A stretch of DNA of 64,000 nucleotides from Amorphophallus konjac (taxonomy: Eukaryota; Streptophyta; Magnoliopsida; Alismatales; Araceae). The stretch spans positions 148,742,732-148,806,731 of the forward strand of contig CM040117.1 in the NCBI GenBank assembly GCA_022559845.1. The letters are read 5' to 3'. The notes below the pieces were generated by a model, which saw nothing but the letters and a program-made list of their open reading frames with translations, did no database searches and was not told the origin of the DNA. Positions within the stretch are counted from its first letter, which is position 1. Each line of letters starts with the position of its first letter. Of this stretch, positions 22,069 through 34,724 are shown one piece after another. A program made the translations under genes and the position numbers.

Positions 22069-25000
22069 TGTAATACCCTGGATTCTTATCGGATCTTTTG
22101 GATCCTTGTCGGTGTGCTTTCGGATCGCTTTTGTAGGTCCTGAGTTGAGTTTTACGATCCGCGTGAGTTTTTCTCTCGTACAAGTTACAGAACCCTGTGG
22201 TGCGTTTATTTCTCAGTTCATCGACTCGAGGACGCTACAATTGTGATGTACTCGTTGAGAGGATCGTTTTGATAATTTTTGCGTATTTTTCTGAAATAGT
22301 CCATTTTTGGGCCAAAAATCAGAATTTTCAGAAATTAGGAAAATTCCTAATTTCTTTTCCTTTTTGTTTTCTTTTCCTCCTTCCTTTCTCTCATTCGCAC
22401 GCGTCCCTCTCTCTCTCTCCCGTTTTCTCTCTTCTCTCGCCCTCTGCTCCGGCTGCAGACGGAGGAGGCACGAGCAGGCTGAGGAGATGCCGTGGGGGGT
22501 GGTCCGGAGCGCGATGGGGCGAGGAATGGACTGTTTCTGGTCAAACTCGTGGCGTGGTTTTTGGCGTGGTTTAGTCACTACGGTGCGCGGAATCTTCGGT
22601 GGAGGTAGGGAGATGGATCACCTACTTCTCCTCTGTGTTTTCCTGTAGTTTTGCGTTGTTCGGTGCGAGAACGAGCGAGTTTCGTTCAATTTCAGGAAAA
22701 GCATGCTCGGAGGGTGTGCGTCGGGTTCGCCAGAAAATGGCGACGATTTTTGACTAGATTAGTTTCATTGTGACCCCCAGCATGTCTGTATTCTATTTCC
22801 GCTGATTTCGTGTTGATTGGTCATCATTTGGGACCGGTACAAGTCCGGGAACCCCGGTGACCCAATTAGGGTCGACTCGTTGGAATCGCCCATTTCTTAC
22901 GATTTAGCTGTTGCATGGACCCCTTCCGGCCTGTGGAAGGTTAATTTTGTCGATTAGGATTGTTTCCCATGCGTTCAGACGCGAATGGGGCGTGGAATGG
23001 CCGAGATCGGCCATTTCTCTAATTTTCCCGCCGTATCATGTTGGCGGTCGTTTCAGAGACCACTACAGGTCTCTGGCAGCCCCACGATGGACCGCCACAC
23101 TCCATAGTGTGTCGGTTAGTCTAAGGTCGAATGAGGTTGACAGCCCAACCTCTGACCATCATTAGCCTCTGGCGGCCCTATGGGGGTGCGCCAAGGTTCA
23201 TTTTCCCTCGATTCTAGTGTAAGTCGGTTCAGCTTAGCGATTTTATGATAGACTGCTACGCTTGCTGTAGCGGCCCTAGTCTTAACCGCTACGGTCCATT
23301 GAATGAGTCAACAGGTGTATGTCAATTCGAGTTGGGGGCCCTAGTTCTGACCGCCATTGTGCTGTAGCGCGCCTTCCTTAGGCCGCTACTGTGAGTTTGA
23401 CTGGGTCATTATGTTAAGTCGGTTGGCCTTAGCAGCCTAACCTTCGACCGCCTCTTCTTTGTAGCATGCCTCCCTTGAGCCGCTACATGCCGTTTATCTT
23501 AGGTCAATGTCTTAGGTTGGTTAGTGCGGCGGCTCATGTTTAGACAGCCTTAGTCCGTGTAGCGCATCTTGATTAGACCGCTATGATGGTTTAACTGGGT
23601 AGAACGGTTCGAGGGTTGACTGAGTGTAGCGGCCATATCTTTGACCGCCACAGTCACTTCGCGGCCCAGTGTAAGACCGCTAGAGTCTTTGCCTCCGTGT
23701 GTGTAGCGGCTTCTTCCTTGACTACTTGTGTTGTTTAGCGGCCGAGTGATGTACCACGTGCGTCCTAGAGGATGGTTTATCGGTATTCTGGTTTTTGATT
23801 GTCTTGACTTGACCTTGTGGTTTGCCCACTGACCCGTGGATGTCTGTTGATGTCCTATGAGGGCTGTGACCATGTTATAAGGTAGCCAAGGGTGCTTGTA
23901 TGTGAGGTCATGTTCTGTGAGTCGTTGTCAGGTTTTGGTCAACCCGGTGAGACCTAGTGGCTGACAAGTAATCTTCTGCGTGTCTCGGCCTCTCTGTCCA
24001 GCTCAAGACAGTGGTTCTAGACACCTAGAGGTACTATCCTACCTCGATTTGCATGTCCAGGTGTGTTGAGAGTCTTGGTGATCCCTCAGGTCTCCGTGAG
24101 TCATTTCCCCCGGATGTGTCGATTTCTCTGGCTTAGGATTAGACTGATTGGCGGCGTGTTACCGCTTTGTACGACGATATGGACTCTGAGTCGTGAGACT
24201 CAAGGATCATTGTGCCAGCAGATCTAGTTGTCCCGTCCTGAGTCTGTTGGCAGTGGGTGTACTGCCTTGGTGCTTTGTAGTACAGATGACAGTGCTTGCT
24301 TGGCCTTTCTGTACTTCAGCACTCGTGTTTTCGAGTCTCTGTGTCTAGTGAGCCTCCACTAGTCGTAGCCTGACGACACGTTCCTGGTGTCGGCCCACCT
24401 GGGAGTGGTGGTTGAGGCAGTTCCCGAGATACAATTTTTAAGCTAGTTTCCATGGGCCCCTGCTTTACGGTAGCGTCCTACTGGGGGGGAAATCTAGCTA
24501 GAGGTCTGGCTCTAGGCAAGAGTCATTGTGTGCACACGTTGTCAAGGGCGTTTTGGACGAACGCCGATGGGCATGACCCTGACTAGTCACTCATTACTGT
24601 AGTTCCTGTTCTGGTTCAGTGAGTATCTCAGTCCCCATCGTTCTCGGCGTCCGTAGCGAGATACTTGCGGCGTAGTGTAAGACGTCAGTGGACGCATCTG
24701 GCTGTTCTTCTTGTGAGGAGGTGCTTCCGTCACGTGACACATGACTCTCACTTTTCTCACGTCGTGACCTCTTCGGGTTAGTCTTTTCTTGGCCTTACTC
24801 GAGGTCAGCGCTGTGTGGTATGCACAATGATCTAGTCGCGTATGCGTTTATGCTCAGGGAGCGTGCACGACGATCCAGTCGTGTAGGCTTTAGCGTTCCG
24901 TGTGTGTCTAGGTCTTTTCTAGGCCTTTTGTCTCTTTTCGTCGACCTTAGTTTTGAGGCTGGTATCTTGTCGACGGATTGGTAACTCCTGACTTTATGAG

Positions 25001-25663
25001 ATCAGGGTTCGCCCTTATGTCGTTGTTTGGAGTAGCTAAGGGAGTCGTGCTTTGCTTGGTAGCCGTGTTCTCGTTATTCACGGCTTTGCTCTTTCCATTT
25101 TCTTTTAGCTGTTCTACTCCTGCTGTTACTGCTTTCTTTTACAGCTTTCTAGTTGTAGTTTAGCTTTTCCTGCTTTACTACTCCTGCCGTTTTAGCTATT
25201 GTTCCGTGTTACTGTGTGTTTTTCAGTGGGGATCCACGTGACCCCTACTGAGCAAGTGACACGAGGCTCACCCCTGCTTTTCAGGTGTGGTGCTCTTCTT
25301 CCTTCGCGATTCCTAGTGTGGTGTGCTCGTAGTTGCTAGCGATACCTGCGTTGGGCTCCCCCCGACCTCAGTGTACATTTTTCTTTCTGTTGGACTGTAC
25401 TTGTCTTTCCTTTGGACTGGACTATGGTATAATTGTTAATTTTAACTGTTAATTAAAAAGTTTTATTTCTGCTACTTTAGAAACCTGATTAATGAAATTG
25501 AATTGCTTACTGTTATATCTGCGACTTCAGTGTACTACACGGCATTCCTTTTATCCCTTCGGAGCTTTACAGCTCTTGGGAGGCTTCACAGGTTCCAAGT
25601 GGTATCGGGTCTACTCGGTAGTCCTATCGGGTATATCCGGTATCCAGAGTCCGGGTCGTCACA
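22069..25663 (+). repeat. B 5' LTR
   Basis: It runs from TGTAATACCC to GTCGTCACA and is collinear with 27480-30105 plus 39725-40732. It contains an array of GTAGCGG and CCGCTAC/GACCGC motifs at about 23030-23760, including AGAGACCactacaGGTCTCT near 23055. Confidence 0.9.
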
Positions 25664-27479
25664 GGTGGTATCAGAGCAGTTGTTGTGTGAAGTACATGGG
25701 AATCCGAGATATATAGTGTCCAGAGTCCTGAAAGTCCAGTACAGTCTTTCGCTGGTTTAGGTTTCGTTATTCTTTGTCGCTTCGTTTCCGTGTATTGTCT
25801 TATGCGTGCTGTGTTAGCACTGTGCAAGATGGTTTTGCTCTTGTCAGGATGTGATGGGACGTTCTTTTCATCATGGTGTTTGTCTCGATCATGCTGTACT
25901 TGGCGGAGTTCGCCGGTAGGTGTGAATCTGCAGTACATCGTTCGAGATTTTTCTGTGGTTTGTTCAGGTGGCTGGTGACTTTTAGAGTTGGTGTGATGGC
26001 CGTGCACGTTCTTACGTTGTTTTGGTCGTCCCAGCTTGAGTTTGTGCAGCTCCTGAGGTGTTTCGCTTCTGTTGAAGTGGTTGCTTTGTTGCCTCGATTG
26101 AGAAGATGCTCAAGCGAACCTAGGATTTTCCTTCATGGTGAGCTACTGTTAGTTGAGCTTGATGCTTCTCATCCTGTTTGATAGAGTCTTTTCGAGGTAA
26201 GCCTTAGAATTGCTATCTTAGTGAGACCTTTGTCCTATGTCTACTTAAGTGTGGACAATATTTATTCTGAGCCTGATCTGCTCTTTGTTTTACGGTTACT
26301 TGGCTTTGGACCTAATCTTTGTGTTAAGAGCCGTTGTGCACCGTGTTTTTCGTGCCGTGTCTGACGGCCGACATGTTGTGAAGGATCATTTATTCTTCCA
26401 AGACGTAATGGTAAGCTGAGATTAGCCTTTCTTTTGTGCTTATGCTGAAGATGGTGCTCTTCTTCATTTGCACTTAGGCTACTTGTAATCGTTTATTAGT
26501 TGGATCAGTACTCGTGGCGTGTTATATTACGATTTTTATGAATTGCGATGGTGGCGAGTGTGTGCTGAGATGCGGATACCGAGGTATTTTCTGATGCCTG
26601 TGTGCGTCGTATGAGTGCACAGCGGAAGCGTGTGGGCTGATGACCCTCTGCTCCTCTGTATCTTTTTCTTGCGTGTTGTGTTCTCGGGACGTGATCGTGG
26701 TCCTTGAGATGCGTTTTCCTGATATTGTTGTTCTTGTTGTTGTGGGTCTTTCCTTGGTACGCTGCTCGTTGCATGACTAGTCCATTATAGTCGTGTGTTC
26801 AGCTGTTATTGTGCCTTGATGTGACCCAGCTTGCAGTTGTGTTCCGTGGTTCTGTGTTCAGTATGGAGCTGGAATCCTGCAAGTGCTACTGTTGTCGTTT
26901 TATCGTTGTTTCCCTATGAATCTGTCTTGGCATCGTGTAGACCATGGTCTTATCGGTTAGTTGTGCCGTACTCTTTTTTCCTGGTAGAGTTGGCATGCGG
27001 CTCAAACCAGATGTAATATCTGAGTGAGGACTGACTTGATTGTGTTTGTGGTCCGGTGCTGTCGTTGGCGTCCGTGTGCCAGGCTTTCATTGTTGCCTTT
27101 GGCACTGGAGCCGATGTGTCGAGCTGTCAACTGAGAGGACTATGCTTCCTTGTTTAAGCTGATGCTTGTCGTGTCTGTCGTTTTGTGTTATTAATAGCTA
27201 TTGTCGTGGCATTAGTCGTGTCTCCTTTTCTGTGAGACATGAGCGCCGTTGCCTTGTTTCGGAGGTGTCAGACTTGTGTTCACTTGTGTGCCATGCTCGT
27301 TCTGTGGATCGATTTGTCTTGAGATCCAGAGCATGTGATTGTGATTATGGTCTGACAGTGTTCCTCTGAATTGTGTTTTTCGAGATTCGTGCTGTTTCAA
27401 ATTGTGTCTTGGGGGTTTGTTCGTCCCCGCTTCTTCTTGTTCGTTTCGCGAGGATGAAATTTCTTGAAGGAGGGGAGGC
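25664..27479 (+). other. B internal region, non-coding
   Basis: A PBS (TGGTATCAGAGC, 25666-25677) follows two bases after the LTR. The purine-rich GGAGGGGAGGC precedes the 3' LTR. Between them, no reading frame longer than about 130 codons and no recognisable retroelement domain is seen on either strand. T- and G-rich composition gives several small chance ORFs. Confidence 0.8.
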
Positions 27480-30400
27480 TGTAATACCCTGGATTCTTAT
27501 CGAATCTTTCGGATCCTCGTCGGAGTGCTTTCAGATCGCTTTTGTAGGTCCTGAGTTGAGTTTTATGATCCGCGCGGGTTTTTCTCTCGTACAAGTTATG
27601 GAACCCTGTGGTGCGTTTATTTCTCAGTTCATCGACTCGAGGACGCTACCGTTGCGATGTACTCGATGAGAGGATCGTTTCGACTATTTTTACGTATTTA
27701 TCTGAATTAGTCCATTTTTGGACCAAAAATTGGAATTTTTGGAAATTAGGAAAATTCCTAATTTCTTTTCCTTTTTCTTTTCTTTTCCTCCTTCCTTTCC
27801 CTCGTTCGCGCGCGTCCCTCTCTCTCTCCCGTTTTCTCTCTTCTCTCGCCCTCTGCTCCGGCTGCAGACGGTGGAGGCACGGGCAGGCTGAGGAGATGCC
27901 GTGGGGGGTGGTCCGGAGCGCGATGGGGCGAGGATCGGACCGTTTCTAGCGCGATCCCAAACGGTGGATTCAAAGACGACGGTCGAGCTCGCGATGTGGT
28001 TTTCGGCGTGGTTTAGTCACTACGGTGCGCGGAATCTTCGGTCGAGGTAGGGAGACGGATCAGGTACTTCTCCTCTGCATTTTCCTACAGTTTTGCGTTG
28101 TTCAGTGTGAGAACGAGCGGGTTATGTTTAATTTTGGGAAAAGCATGCTCGGGGGGTGTGCGTCGGGTTCGTCAGAAAACGGCGATGGTTTTCGACTAGA
28201 TTAGTTTCATTGTGACCCCCAGCATGTATGTATTCCATTTCCACTGATTTTGTGTTGATTGGTCGTCATTTGGGGCTGGTACAAGTCCAAGAACCCCGGT
28301 GACCCAATTAGGGTCGATTCGTTGGAATCGCCCGTTTCTTGCAATTTAGCTGTTGCATGGACCCCTTCCGGCCTGTGGAAGGTTAATTTTGTCGATTAGG
28401 TTTGTTTCCCATGCGTTTAGATGCGAATGGGTCGTGGAATGGCCGAGATCGGCCATTTCCCTAGTTTTCTAGCCGTATCGTGTTGGTGGTCGTTTCAGAG
28501 ACCGCTACTGGTCTCTGGCGGCCCCACGATGGACCACCACACTCCATAGTGTGTCGGTTAGTCTTAGGTCGGCTGAGGTTGGGGGCCCAACCTCTGACCG
28601 CCATTTGCCTCTGGCGGCCCTATGGAGGTGTGCCAAGGTTCATTTTTCCTCGATTCTAGTGTAAGTCGGTTCAGCTTAGTAGTTTTACGATAGACCGCTA
28701 CGCTTGCTGTAGCGGCCCTAGTCTTGACCACTACGGTCCATTGAATGAGTCAACGGGTGTATGCCGGTTCGAGTTGGCGGCCCTAGATCTGACCGCCATT
28801 GTTCTGTAGCGTGCCTTCCTTAGGCCGCTACTGTGAGTTTGACCAGGTCAATGTGTTAAGTCGATTGGCCTTAGCGGCCTAACCTTCGACCGCCTCTTCT
28901 TTGTAGCGCGCCTCCCTTGAGCCGCTACAGGCCATTTGTCTTAGGTCAATGTCTTAGGTTGGTTAGTGTGGCGGCTCATGTTTAGACCGCCTTAGTCCGT
29001 GTAGCGCGTCTTTATTAGACCACTATGGTGGTTTAACTGGGTAGAACGGTTCGAGGGTTGACTGAGTGTAGAGGCCATATCTTTGACCGCCACAGTCACT
29101 TCGCGGCCCAGTGTAAGAATGCCAGAGTTTTTGCTTCTGTGTGTGTAGCGGCTTCTTCCTTGACTGCTTGTGTTGTTTAGCGGCCGAGTGATGTACCGCG
29201 TGCATCCCAGAGGATGGTTTACCGGTATTCTAGTTTCTGATTATCTAGGCTTGACCTTGTGGTTTGTCCACTGACCCATGGATGTCTGTTGATGTCCTAT
29301 GAGGGCTGTGACCATGTTATAAGGTAGCCAAGGGTGCTTGTGCATGAGGTCATGTTTTGTGAGTCGTTGTCAGGTTCTGGTCAACCCGGTGAGACCTAGT
29401 GGCTGACAAGTAACCTTGTGTATGTCTCGGCCTCTCTGTCCAGCTCGAGACAGTGTATCTAGACACCTAGAGGTACTGTCCTACCTTGATTTATGTGTCC
29501 AGGTGTGTTGAGGATCTTCGTGATCCCTCAGGTCTCCGTGAGTCATTTCCCCCGGATGTGTCAGTTTCTCTGGCTTAGGATTAGACTGATTGGCGATGTG
29601 TTACCGCTTTGTACGATGATATGGACTCTGAGTCGTGAGACTCAAGGATCCTTGTATCAGCATATCTAGTTGTCCTATCCTGAGTCTGTTGGCAGTGGGT
29701 GTACTGCCTTGGTGCTTTGTAGTACGGATGACAGTGCTTGCTTGGCCTGTCTGTACTTCAGCACTTGTGTTTTCGAGTCTCTGTGTCTAGTGAGCCTCCA
29801 CTAGTCATAGCCTGACAACACATTCCTAGTGTCGGCCCACCTGGGAGTGGTGGTTGAGGCAGTTCCCGAGATACGGTTTTTAAGCTAGTTTCCGTGGGCT
29901 CCTGCTTTACGGTAGTGTCCTATTGGGGGGGAAAACTAGCTAGAGGCCTGGCTCTAGGCAAGAGTCGGTGTGTGCACACGTGGTCAGGGGTGTTTTGGAT
30001 GAACGCCGATGGGCGTGACCCTGACTAGTCACTCGTTACTGTTGTTCCTATTCTGGTTCAGTGAGTATCTCAATCTCCATCGTTCTCGACGTCCGTAGTG
30101 AGATATGTTGGGTTCTGTGCGTCCCCTCGTTGTCTTTGACAATGGTTTTGATGATTCCAGTATATCGTGTGTTTTGTGTTTACTTCAAAGTGGAAATCTT
30201 GATTGTTTATGTTTTATGGCATCCTGATGATAAAACAAGCTAACACTATGATATCTTGTTTTGCAGGTGGTTCAAACACAATGATCCTTCATGCACACAT
30301 CCTTGATGTTGATGTTTGTATTGGTGTCTTCATGGAAACATTATGTTGGTGTTCTTAATGAACTGACAAACCGAACTGCATGGTTCTGGAAATCTGGGAC

Positions 30401-31458
30401 TGAACTTTGAACTTAATCTGCTCATGGGGTCTTTAATGAATTCATATAAATGCTTGACTGTGTGCTTTATATTGTGAAGGTTCAGTTTGTTCTAGACTGA
30501 ACTTAATTGTCTTGAACTGAACTTGAAAGTCCTTGTGCTGAATTTGAATATCTTGGACTAACCCTAACATTCCTAGACTAAATATGGAACTCATATGTGC
30601 TATGTTTTTGAGCTTGGAAATGGTTTTCATGTTGGTTTTAAATGAATGATAATGCGCACCACTCAATATGTTTGTGAGAGGTTGAAGAGCTTAAGAACAT
30701 GACTGAGGTTTCTAGTCTCTTCATAAAAGGATAGATGGTTCTCAATGAGCTTAATTTGATTTGTATAACTCTTGGTATTTGTTGACCATGAACTTGCTAT
30801 TGTGCATCTCACTTGTATTGCTTGAAGATTGACATGATTGACTAATTATACAAGTGCCCACAATTTATGGATTGCATTGGAAATGTCCTTTCCATGGATG
30901 GATCTATTTTTGAAAAGAGAGCTCGAGTTTAAATGCTTGAAAGTGCTGAATCACTTTTTGTATATGGTTGCAATTTTATTTTATAAAGATCCAGGTTCAA
31001 GGAACTTTGGTATGATGAGTATTCATTTCATCTGACTGAGTTTTCAATGGAATAAATGAATTTTAGTTGTAAGTAAAGGCTCCATATGCAATTGGCTCTA
31101 AATCAAATGATTCATGTTGATGCACGTTCATTAGTGTTTCATAGTCTTGGAAGCCTTGGCTATAACAACATGTCCAGTGATGAAAGACAAGGTTGATAGA
31201 AAAATCACAAGTGTTGAAATGCATTGAAGAGGTGGTATTGTGTGGATAATGCATTCAAGTTTAATTCTTCATTTGCATGGATCAAAGCATAACATGAATT
31301 TGATTTTCTAAAGATGCAGGTTTATTTATGTCCAGAAACCTATGGAGACATGGTAAGAGTTTACCTTTTCATTCAATTCATGATTGGGTTCAATGGATTG
31401 CACTTTTAGATCATTGGGAATGCTTTAAAATATCATTTCATGAGGTTTCATGGCAAAT

Positions 31459-31634
31459 GGGTCGACCCCCCCACTCAATGGGTCGACCCCTGGGCAAGAA
31501 AAGCCTTAAAAACGGCTTCTGGCTGAAAGTGGGTCGACCCCCCCTCACAAGTGGGTCGACCCCCCTGTAACAAACCTGCCAGACAGCATTCTGTCTGGCA
31601 GGTGGGTCGACCCCCCTCCTAAGTGGGTCGACCC
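31459..31634 (+). repeat. GGGTCGACCC array with perfect hairpin
   Basis: Six exact copies start at 31459, 31480, 31531, 31553, 31604 and 31625, most followed by extra C residues. Between copies four and five lies a perfect 12-bp hairpin: stem CCTGCCAGACAG at 31575-31586, loop CATT, matching arm 31591-31602. The 3' LTR has the same arrangement at 38327-38501, with only the first copy mutated. It lies about 175 bp upstream of the TATA box. Confidence 0.9.
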
Positions 31635-31808
31635 CCCTCATTCGCAGCTCTGTGCGAGATTTTCGTAAGTCACCGAAACCTAATCTAATGACCTCCGATT
31701 GGGATGAAAATTTACCCTAATGCCCTTGGGTTACTAATGAACATATTAGGGTGGTTTTGTTAGGGTTTTGCAAGGGCAATATGGTCTTTTCATCATTCTA
31801 TCATGGGG

Positions 31809-31818
31809 CTATATATAT
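31809..31818 (+). promoter_or_regulatory. TATA box of C LTR
   Basis: CTATATATAT in a moderately GC-rich context, repeated at 38661-38670 in the 3' LTR. Transcription would be expected to start roughly 30 bp downstream, placing the motif array in U3 and the stem-loop run in the leader. Confidence 0.6.
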
Positions 31819-32229
31819 GTTGCGAATTTGGAAGAAATGACAAGAAGCTCTAATTTTCTCTATCTGTTTTTGTAGGGAAAGAAGGGAAAGGGCGGCCAGA
31901 GCTGAGGAGAGGTTGAATAGAGCAAGGATTCAAGATCTACATCCATTCTCAAGCCTCCAATGCCAGATCTATGACCGGTTCTTTAAGGAGAAAGCACCGG
32001 TGGCTCGATTTACCTTGAGTTTCTTCTTCCTCTCGTGTGGAACCAACGAAGCATCTTCTATCGGCCTCCAACCTAAGAGAAGACATTCTTGATCTTGTTT
32101 CTCTTGATGATTCATGTCTATGCTCATTTCTATGAGTGCTTCATAGTCAATCTTCATCTAAATACTTCTGTGGGCATTCATTGTATATCTTGTTATTTTA
32201 TCAAAGTCGGAATATCAAAGTGTGTGTGC

Positions 32230-32560
32230 GGAGCTTCGTCTCCGTGTGTTGGGTTTCACTGTGGGGAAAGTTTCCTCATGGTTGGTTATGTGTAGACGGA
32301 GCTGCGTCTCCGAGTGGATTTAGTGTCCGGGGCGTGTTCCCCGATTCTGTGTGTGGTTGTGTGCTGCGGTAGCAGCGTGTTGGGGATTTTCCCCGTGTGT
32401 GGACATTGCTGTGGAAGCAACGTGTGTGTGTGTGGTTGGGGTTCATCCCCGTGTTGCTACGAAAGTAGCGTGTAGTGAAGCCTCACCCGATTGGGTGAGG
32501 GGTGGACGTGGTGAGCCCGTCGTGGTCCCGAACCACCTAAAAATCTCCGTGTCCTTTGTG
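32230..32560 (+). other. Run of short stem-loops in C LTR
   Basis: About ten consecutive inverted repeats separated by GTGTG-like linkers: CGGAG/CTCCG (twice), GGGGAAAGTTTCCTC, CGGGG/CCCCG, GCTGcggtaGCAGC, GGGGAttttCCCC, TTGC/GCAA, GGGgttcatCCCC, GCTACgaaaGTAGC and CCTCACCCgattGGGTGAGG (32481-32500). A GGTGG/CCACC pair encloses the last part. It is present again at 39077-39400. The final hairpin and the GAACCACC block match Copia A. Confidence 0.75.
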
Positions 32561-32874
32561 AATGCCTGTGCGATTGTCCATTTCTCCTATCTCCATTCAC
32601 AGGTAGATTTATAGATTTTTATTCACTACACCACAGCACACTGCTACTTCTGTTATCCGTGTTAGGCATAATTTCATCTAACGGTTGCATTGTTATTACG
32701 AGTGAGATCGGAAAGATTGAGAGAACCTTTTAAATATCATGTTTGTTTAGACTAATCAAGTAGTTGGTTTTAATTCTATTGTGTTCAGTTAAGAGAGTTT
32801 TTAAAATCCGCCATCTAGGTCAAGGGGACAATTCAACCCCCCTTCTTGTCCGCCATCTAGTCTGGGTCAACAAT

Positions 32875-32886
32875 TGGTATCAGAGC
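32875..32886 (+). promoter_or_regulatory. C primer binding site
   Basis: TGGTATCAGAGC lies two bases after the LTR end at 32872, in the same spacing as in A and B. Confidence 0.92.
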
Positions 32887-32942
32887 CCAGTCTCTGATTT
32901 TTATTCAGCGGACCTCACGGTCTAAGAGAAAAGATCATTTTC

Positions 32943-34724
32943 ATGATGGCTAGCTTAGATTCTATTCCTGTTTTCAATGGTTTTGATTTTACATCATGGC
33001 TTGGAAAATTGTGTGTTTGGATTTCTGGGATTGATCCTAAGCTTATGAAATTAATAACTCATGGTCCTCATGTTTTACCAAAAAATGAGTCAAGATGGAC
33101 CGATGAACATAGGAAGATGAACTCTGATAATCTTTTTGTTCTGAATGCTCTTAAACCTGCAGTATGCATTGACAAATTTTCATTTGGTTCTGATTGTAGA
33201 TCTGTCAAAGATATCTTGGATGGGCTAAGCAAAGCCCAAGAAGAAAGTTGGAAGGATGAGTGCCTCATGGCAAACAAAGAAGATGAAAGCCAAAGCGAGG
33301 AAAACTCTAAGGTAAACTCTGATTCCGAGGAAGAAGATGAACTGAGCTATGATGAGTTAATGAATGCCTATGATAAATTGTTTGAAAGATACAAAAAGAT
33401 TAAATCTGAAAATAGAAAATTGAGAAAGAAAATTGAAAACATTCATGTTAATGATCTCACTTGTGAAAAATGCATTAAATTTAAAAAATCAATTGAATCT
33501 CACATGCTTGTTGAAAAAGAACTCAAAGAATTGATTGCAAATCTGAAATCTGAAAACAAATCTTTACAAGATAAAATTTCAGAATTTCAACTCATTGAGA
33601 AAGATAATGAGAAGCTGAAAATATTGAACAACTCTTTGTCTGAAAAAGTTCTCCTTTTGGAAAAAGGAAAAGTAAATCTGAATGTTGACAAGACAAATGA
33701 ACTGGAGGAACTTAGGAAGGAAATAGAAAGTTTCAGGAATTTGAATGACAAATTTGAAAACAATGAAACAATGGGTAGAATGGTTGGTCAAAATGTGAGT
33801 CTTCAAATGAATGAAGTTGAACACACTTCTATAAACAAAGATTCATTTGAAAAACTCTAAAATGAAAATAGTGCTTTGTTGATTCAAATTTCATTACTTG
33901 AGAGCAGATTGAAAAATCTTGAAAAAGTTGAAAAAGGAAAAAGTTTGATTGTTGATGATCATGATAAATTATTTTCTCTTGAACAAGAAATTGAAAGTTA
34001 CAAAAGCGTCAATTTTTTGTTGAATGAAAAAATTGCTTCATGTGAAGAAGAGCTTGCTAATTGTGAATTACATATTTCATCTTTACAAAATGAAATCAAA
34101 ATTTTCAATGAATCATTGTTTGTGGATGATAAAGGAAATCAAAATCAGAAAAATGTTGATCATCACTCTTGTGTGCATGAAAAAATTTCAACTGTTAAAC
34201 ATGGTCATGCAACAAGTAAAAGAAAGAATGTTTCATGCTATTATTGTGGACAATATGGTCATGACATGTATGATTGTTCTTTCATGGAATTTGATGATAA
34301 TGAAGCATTGAAGTCACAATTGAAAATTGTTGATAAGTCTAACAATCTTGATAAACCAATGAAGAAAACCTTCAATGCTCATTGCTACTACTGTGGATTG
34401 CATGGACATGTCTTTGAACATTATCTCATAAAGAAAAATGATGATGAATGGTCTCTCAAAAAGAATTATTCATGTTACTACTGTGGTGAACATGGACACA
34501 TGATGAATAATTGCTTTGCAATGAAGAATGATGAAAAATGGTCTATGAAAAGAAAGTTTTCTTATTGCTATTATTGTGGTGAAAGTGGTCATTCCATGGA
34601 TGATTGTTCCACCATGAGAAATGATGATGATTGGTTTGCTAGGAGATACAAGAATCCATCTGTTCATGTTAACACTAACCCCTCGGGACCCAAGATGGCT
34701 TGGGTACCAAAATTGCCAAAATGA
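32943..34724 (+). pseudogene. gag: C gag with four zinc knuckles, one stop
   Basis: Start at Met 32943 (a second Met follows), about 70 bp after the PBS. The N-terminus (IPVFNGFDFTSWLGKLCVW) is the usual copia gag entry. The central UBN2 core appears deleted: KDILDGLSKAQEESW runs straight into DECLMANKEDE, a motif that lies after the knuckle in Copia A. A long Lys/Glu-rich coiled coil follows. One in-frame TAA at 33858-33860 is a C-to-T step from Gln; the frame then continues to 34724. The C-terminus has four CCHC-type units, CYYCGQYGHDMYDC and three relatives, one of which ends in Tyr rather than Cys. Whether the stop silences it depends on readthrough or use of the longer upstream part alone. 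Confidence 0.88.

Larger units (their letters stand above)
30106..32872 (+). repeat. C 5' LTR
   Basis: 2,767 bp, from TGTTGGGTTC to GGGTCAACA. Six GGGTCGACCC palindromes and a perfect hairpin lie at 31459-31634, a TATA box at 31810, and a long run of short stem-loops at 32230-32560. The 3' LTR differs by few substitutions plus an approximately 15-bp deletion near 38560. Confidence 0.93.

Noticed and set aside
25490..26181. Small ORFs in the B internal region as a possible gag
   Set aside because: No zinc knuckle or gag-like pattern, short and on both strands; treated as non-coding.
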